Assembly (NCBI RefSeq): GCF_021917145.1
Contig: NC_061068.1
Coordinates: 5,007,183 to 5,071,182, forward strand
Source of the DNA: Hypomesus transpacificus
Lineage: Eukaryota; Chordata; Actinopteri; Osmeriformes; Osmeridae
Direction of reading: 5' to 3'
DNA length: 64,000 nucleotides
Below are positions 1 through 10,575 of this stretch, piece by piece. The position numbers and the translations under genes were made by a program. How positions within the stretch are numbered: the stretch's first letter is position 1; every line of letters begins with the position of its first letter. The notes beneath the pieces are model-generated. The model saw nothing but the letters and a program-made list of their open reading frames with translations, did no database searches and was not told the DNA's origin.

Positions 1-172
1 AATAAGGTTAGTATAGCAGAAGGAAAGAAACTGTTCTTGTGGCGTGAGGTTTTGGTCCTGATTTACTGCAGCCTTTCTAGTAGTGCAGTATATGATTTCA
101 TACCGCACTACTAGAAACAGTTTACACAAACTGATGTTCGTCTCTTCTTTCATTTGGTTCTTTTTCCCAAAG

Positions 173-3100
173 GTATTGTGACCAGATGTCCTCTTGAGCT
201 GAAAATGAAAAGGAGGAGAGAGGGAGAAGAGTGGCATGGAAAGATCAGCTACCAGGACCATGAGCTGGAGATAGATGACCCCTCGGAGGTGGAGAAGAGA
301 ATTCGGGAAGGTGAGGTTATTCTTACTGGCTATAATGGATAACAAATATTAATTAAAAACAAAACTGCACCATATAAAGTTGCAGCAGGACGTGCACAGG
401 ACTTTTCCTCATCCTTGTGTTCTTTATGCTTGCATTCCCCTCCAGCCCAGGATGAGATGGCAGGTGTTGGAGTGGGGATCAGCGAAGACCTTATCAGCCT
501 GGAGATCGCCTCTCCTGACGTCCCAGACCTCACCCTTATAGACCTGCCTGGCATTGCCAGGGTAGCTGTCAAGGGCCAGCCTGAAAACATTGGAGACCAG
601 GTGAACATGCCACTCCTTGAATATGTTGCCATTGGCAAGCCAATCTCTTATGGTTGTCCCAGGCAGTTAAGTGAGAGGGGATACCAGAACAGAGGGGGTT
701 CCTAGAACAGAGGTGACTCAATCAGGTGGCAGAATCACGTGTTAACACACAATCAAGTTATTCTGGTAAGACAAAATGTTTCTTAAAAGGTTTCAGAGAA
801 CAGAGGTGACTCAATCAGGTAGCACAATCACGTGTTGACACACAAGTTATACTGGTAAGCCTGTACTAGACTTTTGTTTTTTACATGTTTTCAGATCAAG
901 AGGCTGATAAGGAAGTTCATCACCAAGCAGGAGACGATCAGCTTGGTTGTCGTGCCATGCAATGTTGACATAGCTACAACAGAGGCTTTGAAGATGGCAC
1001 AGGAAGTGGACCCTGAAGGGGAAAGGACCTTAGGTAAATTATGACAAGCAAATTATTTCCCCATTAGTGGTTGTTTCCCCATTATGTTTTTCTTAATAAC
1101 AGCTGCTAACAGGAATGAAACAATTAAGTATAGCGATACAAATTCCATAAAATAGATCATATAAACTGTCATTAGTCGCTTTGCATAATTATATTTATTG
1201 AGATATTTTTATTCAATGTATTGTTGTTACTATGTATGTATGTGTGTTATATGTGCACCATTCTACAGGCATTCTGACCAAGCCTGACCTGGTTGATAAA
1301 GGCACGGAGGAGACAGTTCTGGACATAGTTCATAACATGGTGATTCCCTTGACTAAGGGCTACATGATCGTCAAGTGCCGAGGCCAGAAGGAAATTATGG
1401 ACCGTGTATCACTGCCTGAGGCCACGGAGAGAGAGAACGCCTTCTTCAAGGAGCATGCCCATCTTAGGTCAGTCCCATAACTTGGGGTACACTTACCTTA
1501 TTATAGCTGACAGGCTTGAAAGACACTTTAGTTTTCTGACATTATAGGTTTAATTTTCATTAGATGCAGTACCATAGCTAAAACTTAATATACTAAGAAT
1601 TATGATGATGTCACTTAAAGCTCTATGACATAACGAACAGCTTCTTTCACATTTTTATATTTCAAGAAAATAATGAAAACATTAATAGATAATGAAAATT
1701 AGCTTTGGTTTCAGTCCTACTGTGCTCAGATAGAAGGTACAGTATGCATCATTAGAATAGATCAGTGTTTGTTTGGTGCCATTCGCATTTGCTGTGCCAT
1801 ACATTTCTGGATGAACGCCCTCTATTGGCCCATATCATCTTAATGCTTTTTAAAGCCACTGTTTTTCCTGTTTGGCAAGGTGTGGCAGATAGTCATGTTG
1901 CACCTTTGATGTCGTGTCTGTAATTATTCAACAATTCCTGCTATAGCACACTTTACAATGAAGGCCATGCCACCATTCCTAAGTTGGCAGAGAAACTAAC
2001 CTTGGAACTGGTGCACCACATCGAGGTAATTTCCTTTCTGAACATTTCACTTGACAGAGTGAGTTTGTGGATCTTAAACTTTCCTGATTTCCTCCTCCAG
2101 TATGAATGTAAATGTCACTGTCTTGTGTTCTATAGAGATCCCTGCCCCGATTGGAGGAGCAGATTGAAGCCAAGCTTGCGGAGACCCACCTGGAGCTGGA
2201 GAGGTATGGCTCTGGCCCCCCCTCTGGTGCAGCAGAACGCCTCTACTTCCTCATTGATGTAAGTAAGCTCACAGTCTACCATTAACCACATCAATGAGGG
2301 GGTTAATATAACCACTGTTCTTTCTTTTTTCACTTTGGATTTTAGAAAGTGACAGCATTCACTCAGGATGCCATCAACCTGACCACGGGTGAGGAGCTAA
2401 ACAGTGGAGGCCGGCTGAACATCTTCTCCACCCTCAGAACCGAGTTTGGGATGTGGAAGGCCAACCTGGACCACTCAGGAGTGAACTGTAAGTTAAACAG
2501 CTTGCCGTGCTCCTCAAAAACACACATCTCAAAATGTAGATGTCTGGGTCGGAGAACGTTTACAAAAATGACACATTTTTTATAAATTGAATACAATTCT
2601 TTGTTTGGACCCTATTTCAGTTAACATGAAGATTGAAGAAGAGGTGGCTGACTATGAGCGGAAGTATCGAGGCAGAGAGCTTCCAGGGTTCATAAACTAC
2701 AAGACCTTTGAGGTGATACTGAAGGAACAGATAAAACGACTGGAAGAACCTGCTGTCAAGAAGCTGAAGGACATATCAGGTGCAGTATATGTGCTGTCAG
2801 TGTGGAGGCCTATTACGTTATAGGCTCCTAAGGTCACATGGAGCTGTGAGACAGCCTGTTTGGCAAATGTGTGAAATAATTTTGAATATATAAATCCACA
2901 TAATGTTTACTTCTGAAGATGCTGTGAGGAAGGAATTCATACAGCTGGCTCAAAGCAACTTCACAGGCTTCCCAAACCTTCTGAAAATGGCAAAGGTACA
3001 GTCAGCATCTCTGTAGTTACAAGATGGAACATTTTGATATACATTTTACTGTACAGTCACTTATTGATGGTTGTTCTGCAGACTAAGATTGAGGCCATCA

Positions 3101-3712
3101 AGCAGGAGAAGGAGTCCACAGCTGAAACCACGATTAGGACCCAGTTCAAGATGGAGCTGATAGTTTACACCCAGGACAGCACATACAGCTGCAGCCTGAG
3201 TGCAAGAAAGAAGGAGGAGGAGGAGGTGGAGGAGGAGAACGAGGATGAATACGGTTCCAGGATACATGTTCTCGACCATTTAGACAACAAGGCGTCCCTG
3301 CAGGAGATGATACTGCATCTGAAGTCTTACTACCATGTAAGTACCAGTCTGCAGAAAGGTTATCAAGTCACTCACTATATTTCCCCACATAAAAATTGCA
3401 TATTGAGTTATGTTAAAGGCTAAGGAATGCCCAGGGGTTTACAAGTGTACAGTCACCAAGATCCTTTCCTCTGCACCTCCTCACCAGATTGCGAGTCAGC
3501 GCCTGGCTGATCAGATCCCTCTGGTGATCCGCTACATGATGCTCCAAGAGTCAGCCTCTCAGCTGCAGAGGGAGATGCTGCAGCTTCTGCAGGACAGGGA
3601 GAACATGGAGACACTGCTGAAGGAAGACTTTGATATTGGCAGCAAGAGGATGGCATTACATAGTCGCCTCAAGCGTCTGATGCAGGCCCGCAGCTACCTG
3701 GTGGAGTTCTAG
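173..3712 (+). CDS. mx: Mx copy 1, interferon-induced dynamin-like GTPase (5' end outside window)
   Basis: Exons read as 173-310, 446-600, 895-1033, 1269-1467, 1947-2025, 2136-2258, 2346-2487, 2621-2779, 2919-2995, 3082-3336 and 3488-3712 (stop TAG). All join in frame with GT-AG introns. Mx proteins are cytosolic dynamin-family GTPases that assemble on viral nucleoprotein complexes and block virus growth. Visible here are the switch I end ([10 protein letters not shown]), the G3 motif DLPG, the G4 motif TKPD, the stalk and the C-terminal GTPase-effector helices. The exon with the P-loop (GDQSSGKS in copies 2 and 3) lies left of the window. With that exon the protein would be about 625 aa, the usual length for fish Mx. 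Stalk loop L4, in exon 3082-3336, has an acidic run and is eight residues longer than in copy 3. No frame breaks were seen, so it is probably functional. Bases 1-86 do not match the corresponding intron of copies 2 and 3. Confidence 0.93.
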
Positions 3713-4690
3713 GTGTGTGAGCAAAGGGACGACATGAGGTTAACCCTTTAATGTCACGTCTGGCAATGCAATGCAAAAAAAAAAAAAAAATGTTCTGAAT
3801 CAGTCTACTTGTATCCTCTTATATTGGTTTAGTTGGGAACATACAAACTATATCACTTCAATTAGTACAGTTTAAAGTTTACTTAAAACACTGTTTGAAG
3901 TCACCATCTACTGTTGATCATTTAAAAGGGTTATAGAAACAATCATTTTTGGAACTAATCACATTGATTACCAAAATATTACCGGGGCTCAACACGTCCT
4001 CTGTGGTTGATGGGTTCAAACTACTCTTAAATGGGAAATTTAGTTTTTATGTTGTATTTGCACCGGTGTTTATGTAAGGTCGCAACGGCGCTCTTGGTTT
4101 TCAGCATGCCTTGCGGCAGGACAGAAATTGACTCAGTTGGGGGGTTCATTTTGTTCACTGAAGCATTCTTCAAGTTTCTGTTGTTGAACTTGTGTTTATT
4201 TTGATATGTGTTGTGTTGGATGCAGGGGCGCTCTAGGATCAGACCTTAAGGGGGCCCCCAATGCGAATGTGACATGGACAGTGCCCTGCAAAAGTGTTAA
4301 ACCCCCTTGCTAATAAATCACTAATTTCACTGGATAACAATTTATACATTTATTTATTATTATGCAAAATATTGAATGAATGAAAAAACGAAGAAAGTCC
4401 CTTTCTTCATGAACAATAAATAAACATTTCTTTAACACGTTAGAGCACTAAAACGTATTTAAGATCATAAAAATTCTTAATAATTCATACAAATATTTTG
4501 TTATTATTTTTGTTTTGGGGGGGTGCTGAGATGGAATTTAGTAGTGCTTGAGCACCCTTAAAAAGAGTCTAAAATCACCACTGGTTGGATGTTGGTTTGC
4601 TTGGTTAGATTTTTCACACTGAGGGTGAAGGTTATCTAAATAGATCGCTAGCCAGGCTGTTACAGCGCAGGACAGATGCAGTAGGCTATT
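3713..4690 (+). repeat. 3' UTR and flank of Mx copy 1, duplicated after copy 2
   Basis: This non-coding block continues from the Mx stop codon and matches 10576-12065 downstream of copy 2 almost base for base over long stretches, for example around 4060-4330 versus 11450-11700. The copy-2 version has about 0.5 kb extra, including a SINE. The block has an A run at 3775-3790 and AATAAA-like sequences, but no coding frame. It belongs to the segmental duplication unit rather than to a separate gene. Confidence 0.75.
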
Positions 4691-4974
4691 GTAGGACGCA
4701 GCCTATGAGGTTTAACTGAGCTGCGATTATTGCTCGTTGAAATCTCTGAATAAAGGAATAAAGTTTCCGGTTCCAAATAATGGTTCGATTGTTTCCGGGT
4801 TCCATCATTTCTTCTCACGTAACTGACAGCTGCTATAGATTAAAACCATAGACTGTATTATCTATGTTTAAAACTCGCTCGCACTCGTGTGCCCGATTAC
4901 TTTTCCACGCTTGCACACCGAAATGGGCGCACTGTAGAGCCCTGAATATATTGGTCCATTTAATACATTAATAT

Positions 4975-5400
4975 AATTTGTTGTCCAAACTTGCTTCCCA
5001 TCATTCCTACTCACTTAACAAACAAAAACTATAGAGCATCTGAAAAAATGTAACATATCGGCAAGTGACAAACTTTATTCATAAAAATAGGCTACGTTAT
5101 AAAAAATTTGAAACTCAGTGAAATTAGGTTTCATATCTTTCAAATGAAAACCATATAGAGTGACATACTAGTAGTAGGCTACACGACTCATTCATTAATT
5201 GATGATTACAACACTTTCAATCCCCGTTCTCAATGGGATTTGACTCCTGATTAACATCGTTTCTCCCGATTTCTCGTCATTTATGGAAAACAGACACATA
5301 TTTAACAGGGACTACTGTTCCAACTAAATAAAAGCAAAGTATCCTATATGAGGAACATTTTGTATTACTAAAGAATAAGTGGTACAACACTTCTAAAACG
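4975..5400 (-). pseudogene. Decayed copy of the THOC7 3' end (last exon and 3' UTR)
   Basis: On the - strand this region matches the last intron end, last coding exon and 3' UTR of the intact THOC7 gene at about 20560-20900. The exon-8 equivalent is about 5217-5280; it starts ATGACGAGAAATCGG like the real exon, then carries indels that break the frame. The match continues through the stop codon (5217-5219) into the 3' UTR (AACTTTATTCAT at 5070-5081 matches 20641-20652). No other THOC7 exon is present, so it is a relic carried along when an Mx plus THOC7-end segment was duplicated. Outer limits are approximate. Confidence 0.8.
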
Positions 5401-5740
5401 TAAACAAATTGTAACTTTCTTTCAATAGATTATTTACCAGATTCTTTCATGTATGGCAGCTTGAAGTCTTCCCGTTGTTTCTGGATTCTTTTTGAAGCAG
5501 CCAATCAGAATGGACCTTTTGTGGAATATTTGTAACGCTGTTTTGTGTTTTGACGCTCTGTGGCTTTGAGATTGAAGTACGCGCGCGCGTAGCAGGTAAA
5601 ATTGAGGGAGCAGATGTGCTGTGAGTGAATGTGCAGCGGTGTGCGTGCACACGTTAAATACATTGATCGAGCACAGTTTGCTTGCAAAATATTTTCCTTT
5701 GCTCCTCAAGATAGTGGCACAAAAAAGGCCTTAAGGGGTG
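5401..5740. other. Spacer with no recognisable feature
   Basis: No gene is recognised in these bases, which lie between the THOC7 relic and the Mx copy 2 promoter. Short overlapping open frames exist on the - strand, but none resembles a known protein or a conserved exon. The stretch contains a (GC)n-like run (gcgcgcgcg, about 5581-5589). Confidence 0.5.
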
Positions 5741-5814
5741 ACATGATGGAGCTTTTGTGTGGGTGACACAATGTTTGTGTAGGTACTGGAGAAGGAAACA
5801 CAATTTAAATTCCT

Positions 5815-5827
5815 GGTTTCGTTTTCC
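5815..5827 (-). promoter_or_regulatory. ISRE-like site upstream of Mx copy 2
   Basis: The bases GGTTTCGTTTTCC read GGAAAACGAAACC on the - strand, which fits the interferon-stimulated response element core GAAANNGAAA. It lies about 150 bp upstream of the proposed untranslated exon 1 and about 0.55 kb upstream of the ATG. The same 13 bases occur upstream of Mx copy 3. ISREs bind the ISGF3 and IRF factors and are the standard control element of fish Mx promoters. Confidence 0.75.
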
Positions 5828-5899
5828 TTAAGATTCGATTTCGCCGTAAACCTCTCCCCATATAGTATAGGACTTTGGAACAAAGATTTTTTTTCAAAG

Positions 5900-5978
5900 G
5901 TTTGCCTGAGATGTGCAAGGGTCTAGCTTTACTTATCCTTTCTCATGATCATTCTGGACATAACCGGCAGCCGCATTG
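5900..5978 (+). other. Proposed untranslated exon 1 of Mx copy 2
   Basis: The bases ending in GCAGCCGCATTG before a GTAATT donor at 5979 are almost identical to those before 16368 in copy 3. The next exon starts at 6329 after a TATAG acceptor, 40 bp before the ATG. This gives the usual Mx layout with a non-coding first exon. The transcription start is not defined, so the left edge is approximate. Confidence 0.55.
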
Positions 5979-6015
5979 GTAATTTGGGTAAGCAGCCTTC
6001 ATAAACTTACTAATA

Positions 6016-6268
6016 CATTTACATTTAGTCATTTAGCAGACGCCTTTATCCAGAGCGACTTACATTAAGTACAAGGACATTCCCCCGAAGCAAGTAGGGT
6101 GAATTGCCTTGCCCAAGAACCCAACGTAATTTCGCACGGCCGGGAATCGAACTGGCAACCTTCTGATTAGTAGCCCGAATCCTTAACCGTTCAGCTCAGC
6201 CATCTGACCCGGTTACTGTAAGTCACTCTGGATAAGAGCGTCTGCTAAATGACTAAATTTAAATGTCT
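6016..6268 (-). mobile_element. tRNA-derived SINE in Mx copy 2 intron 1, with an extra inverted tail
   Basis: Bases 6016-6210 are a full SINE in reverse orientation: a TTAGCAGACGC tail at the left, and at the right a tRNA-like head with a B box (GGTTCGAATCC-like, reversed around 6140-6155) and an A box. Directly after it, 6213-6268 is a second tail (GGATAAGAGCGTCTGCTAAATG) in the opposite orientation. The two ends therefore form an inverted repeat of about 50 bp. Intron 1 of copy 3 lacks this insertion and is only 83 bp long. Confidence 0.8.
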
Positions 6269-8894
6269 AAATGTCATAGCAACACTAATACTATAGTTAT
6301 ATAGATTACCTTTTTTTTTTACTTATAGGTTTCCCAGGATTGAGAGAAATCGTCAAACAAAGATAACTATGAACACGCTCAATCAACAATACGAGGAGAA
6401 GGTGCGTCCCTGCATCGACCTTATCGACTCTTTGCGCTCTCTGGGCGTCGAGAAGGACCTTGCACTACCAGCCATCGCCGTGATTGGAGACCAAAGTTCG
6501 GGGAAGAGCTCAGTCTTGGAAGCGCTGTCCGGAGTGGCTTTACCAAGGGGAAGTGGTAAGGTGTCTGAACACCTTGTATAGAAAACACATAGAGATAGCC
6601 TATAAATCACACAGGTGATATGATTTCATACTGTACTACTAGAAAAAGTTTACACAAACTTTCGTCTCTTCTTTTGTTTGGTTCTTTCACCCAAAGGTAT
6701 TGTGACCAGATGTCCTCTTGAGCTGAAAATGAAAAGGAAGAGAGAGGGAGAAGAGTGGCATGGAAAGATCAGCTACCAGGACCATGAGCTGGAGATAGAT
6801 GACCCCTCTGAGGTGGAGAAGAGAATTCGGGAAGGTGAGGTTATTCTTACTGGCTATAATGGATAACAAATATAACTGAAAAACAAAACGGCAGCATATA
6901 AAGTGCAGCATGGCTGTGCACAGGACTTTTCCTGGTCTTATTGATCGTTGTGTTCTTTACACTTGCGTCCCCCTCCAGCCCAGGATGAGATGGCAGGTGT
7001 TGGAGTGGGCATCAGCGAAGACCTCATCAGCCTGGAGATCGCCTCTCCTGACGTCCCAGACCTCACCCTTATAGACCTGCCTGGCATTGCCAGGGTAGCT
7101 GTCAAGGGCCAGCCTGAAAACATTGGGGACCAGGTGCGCATGCCACTTCTTAAATATGTTGCCAGAGGCAAAACAATCTCTTATGGTTGTCCCAGGCAGT
7201 TATGACAAAATGTTTCTTAGACGATTTCCTAGACAAAAGTTGACACAATCAGGTATCAGAATCACGTGTTGACACATAAGTTATACTGGTAAGCCTATAC
7301 TAGACGTATATGTTACATGTTTTCAGATCAAGAGGCTGATAAGGAAGTTCATCACCAAGCAGGAGACGATCAGCTTGGTTGTTGTGCCATGCAATGTTGA
7401 CATAGCTACAACAGAGGCTTTGAAGATGGCACAGGAAGTGGACCCTGAAGGGGAAAGGACCTTAGGTAAATTATGACAAGCTAATTATTTCCCCATTAGT
7501 GGTTGTTTCCCCATTATGTTTTTCTTAATAACAGCTGCTAACAGGGATGAAACAATTAAGTATAGCGATACAAATTCCATAAAATAGACTGGTTGATAAA
7601 GGCACGGAGGAGACAGTTCTGGACATAGTTCATAACATGGTGATTCCCTTGGCTAAGGGCTACATGATCGTCAAGTGCCGAGGCCAGAAGGAAATTATGG
7701 ACCGTGTATCACTGCCTGAGGCCACGGAGAGAGAGAACGCCTTCTTCAAGGAGCATGCCCATCTTAGGTCAGTCCCATAACTTGGGGTACACTTACCTTA
7801 TTATAGCTGACAGGCTTGAAAGACACTTTAGTTTTCTGACATTATAGGTTTAATTTTCATTAGATGCAGTACCATAGCTAAAACTTAATATACTAAGAAT
7901 TATGATGATGTCACTTAAAGCTCTATGACATAACGAACAGCTTCTTTCACATTTTTATATTTCAAGAAAATAATGAAAACATTAATAGATAATGAAAATT
8001 AGCTTTGGTTTCAGTCCTACTGTGCTCAGATAGAAGGTACAGTATGCATCATTAGAATAGATCAGTGTTTGTTTGGTGCCATTCGCATTTGCTGTGCCAT
8101 ACATTTCTGGATGAACGCCCTCTATTGGCCCATATCATCTTAATGCTTTTTAAAGCCACTGTTTTTCCTGTTTGGCAAGGTGTGGCAGATAGTCATGTTG
8201 CACCTTTGATGTCGTGTCTGTAATTATTCAACAATTCCTGCTATAGCACACTTTACAATGAAGGCCATGCCACCATTCCTAAGTTGGCAGAGAAACTAAC
8301 CTTGGAACTGGTGCACCACATCGAGGTAATTTCCTTTCTGAACATTTCACTTGACAGAGTGAGTTTGTGGATCTTAAACTTTCCTGAGCTCCTCCTCCAG
8401 TATGAATGTAAATGTCACTGTCTTGTGTTCTATAGAGATCCCTGCCCCGATTGGAGGAGCAGATTGAAGCCAAGCTTGCGGACACCCACCTGGAGCTGGA
8501 GAGGTATGGCTCTGGCCCCCCCTCTGGTGCAGCAGAACGCCTCTACTTCCTCATTGATGTAAGTAAGCTCACAGTCTACCATTAACCACATCAATGAGGG
8601 GGTTAATATAACCACTGTTCTTTCTTTTTTAATTTTGGATTTTAGAAAGTGACAGCATTCACTCAGGATGCCATCAACCTGACCACGGGTGAGGAGCTAA
8701 ACAGTGGAGGCCGGCTGAACATCTTCTCCACCCTCAGAACCGAGTTTGGGATGTGGAAGGCCAACCTGGACCACTCAGGAGTGAACTGTAAGTTAAACAG
8801 CTTGCCGTGCTCCTCAAAACACACATCTCAAAATGTAGATGTCTGGGTGGGAGAGCGTTGACACAAATGACACTTTTTTAATGAATTGAATACA

Positions 8895-8981
8895 ATTCTT
8901 TGTTTGGACCCTATTTCAGTTAACACAAATGACTAATTGTTAATAAATTGAATACAATTCCTTGTTTGGACCACATTGCAG
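8895..8981 (+). repeat. Duplicated splice-acceptor segment in Mx copy 2
   Basis: The block AATTGAATACAATTC...TTGTTTGGACC...CAGTTAACA occurs twice in tandem. The first acceptor is at about 8919 and the second at 8981. Only the second leads into the open exon 8982-9140; reading from the first meets stop codons. Copies 1 and 3 have one such block. Confidence 0.7.
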
Positions 8982-9595
8982 TTAACATAAACATTGAAGA
9001 AGAGGTGGCTGACTATGAGCGGAAGTACCGAGGCAGAGAGCTTCCAGGGTTCATAAACTACAAGACCTTTGAGGTGATGGTGAAGGACCAGATCAAACAA
9101 CTGGAAGAACCTGCAGTCAAGAAGCTGAAGGACATATCAGGTGCAGTATATGTGCTGTCAGTGTGGAGGCCTATTATGTTATAGGCTCCTAAGGTCACAT
9201 GGAGCTGTGAGACAGCCTGTTTGGCAAATGTGTGAAATAATTTCAAATCTATAAATCCACCTAATGTTTACTCCTGAAGATGCTGTGAGGAAGGAATTCA
9301 TACAGCTGGCTCAAAGCAACTTCACAGGCTTCCCAAACCTTCTGAAAATGGCAAAGGTACAATCAGCATCTCTGTAGTTACAAGATGGAACATTATTATA
9401 TACATTTACTGTACTGTCACTTATTGATGGTTGTTCTGCAGACTAAGATTGAGGCCATCAAGCAGGGGAAGGAGTCCACAGCTGAGACCATGATCAGGAC
9501 CCAGTTCAAGATGGAGCTGATAGTTTACTCCCAGGACAGCACATACAGCTATAGCCTGAGTGCAAGAAAGAAGGAGAAGGAGAAGGAGGAGGAGG

Positions 9596-10126
9596 AAGAC
9601 GGTTGCAGTTATACTTCCTTAGAATCACTGACAGACAGAAGGGACTTTCTTGCTGCAGGTTTTTCAAAGCTTCTTCTCCACATCCGCTGTGAAAACTAAA
9701 CCCACAGTATAATGAGAAAATAAAGATAACATAAGCTTAATATGAACACACAATGACATGCGCAGCATGTTAATAACATTCACCGAAGTAAAATACATAA
9801 ACAAAACAACATACCTCGTTCCCTGCATGCTGCACACAAAGGAATAGAGGTTTTCTTAAATCACTGACATTCGTTATAACAACATTGAACTTTTATCGGA
9901 GCATTAAATTGTCTATGCTTCGCTTGGTGTCAGCTTGTCGACTCTCAAAAGGGTAAAAGGCCTTGTGCGGAGTCTTCACTTCTTTGGAGACTTACCAAAT
10001 AAAATCACTAAATAATACTGAATGCAATTTATATCATCAATTCATTATATCATCACCTAAATTATGACATTGGTTGAAAACAAATTCTACATTATTATAA
10101 CGTAATTGGAACAATTATAACAGTAC
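9596..10126. mobile_element. Insertion inside the L4-loop exon of Mx copy 2
   Basis: Copy 1 and copy 3 sequence is continuous here, while copy 2 has about 0.53 kb of unrelated AT-rich DNA. CAGT occurs at both edges (gCAGTtatac and aaCAGTacac) and both inner ends begin TTATA when read inward, which suggests a small DNA transposon with a 4-bp target duplication. It has no coding frame. The family was not recognised and the exact borders are uncertain by a few bases. Confidence 0.6.
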
Positions 10127-10575
10127 ACGTGTTCTCGACCGTTTAGACAACAAGGCCTCCCTGCAGGAGATGATGCTGCATCTGAAGTCTTACTACCATG
10201 TAAGTACCAGTCTGCAGAAAGGTTATCAAGTCACTCACTATATTTCCCCACATAAAAATTGCATATTGAGTTATGTTAAAGGCTAAGGAATGCCCAGGGG
10301 TTTACAAGTGTACAGTCACCAAGATCCTTTCCTCTGCACCTCCTCACCAGATTGCGAGTCAGCGCCTGGCTGATCAGATCCCTCTGGTGATCCGCTACAT
10401 GATGCTCCAAGAGTCAGCCTCTCAGCTGCAGAGGGAGATGCTGCAGCTTCTGCAGGACAGGGAGAACATGGAGACACTGCTGAAGGAAGACTTTGATATT
10501 GGCAGCAAGAGGATGGCATTGCATAGTCGCCTCAAGCGTCTGATGCAGGCCCGCAGCTACCTGGTGGAGTTCTAG

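Larger units (their letters stand above)
6369..10575 (+). pseudogene. mx: Mx copy 2, disrupted Mx gene
   Basis: Recognisable exons are 6369-6555 (ATG, P-loop GDQSSGKS), 6697-6834, 6979-7133, 7327-7465, a truncated exon 7589-7767, then 8247-8325, 8436-8558, 8646-8787, 8982-9140, 9280-9356, 9442 to about 9595 continuing at about 10127-10199, and 10351-10575. Two lesions break it. First, relative to copy 1, 132 bp are deleted at 7588/7589, removing the splice acceptor and the first 20 coding bases with the G4 motif TKPD; skipping this 199-nt exon would shift the frame. Second, an insertion of about 0.53 kb in the L4 exon brings an in-frame stop at about 9697. The remaining exons are very close to copies 1 and 3, so inactivation looks recent. 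A misassembly or a single broken allele is possible. An N-terminal fragment could still be made. Confidence 0.85.

Noticed and set aside
6016..6210. Possible tRNA gene
   Set aside because: A and B boxes are present, but the sequence lacks a full cloverleaf and is followed by the SINE body and tail seen at several places.
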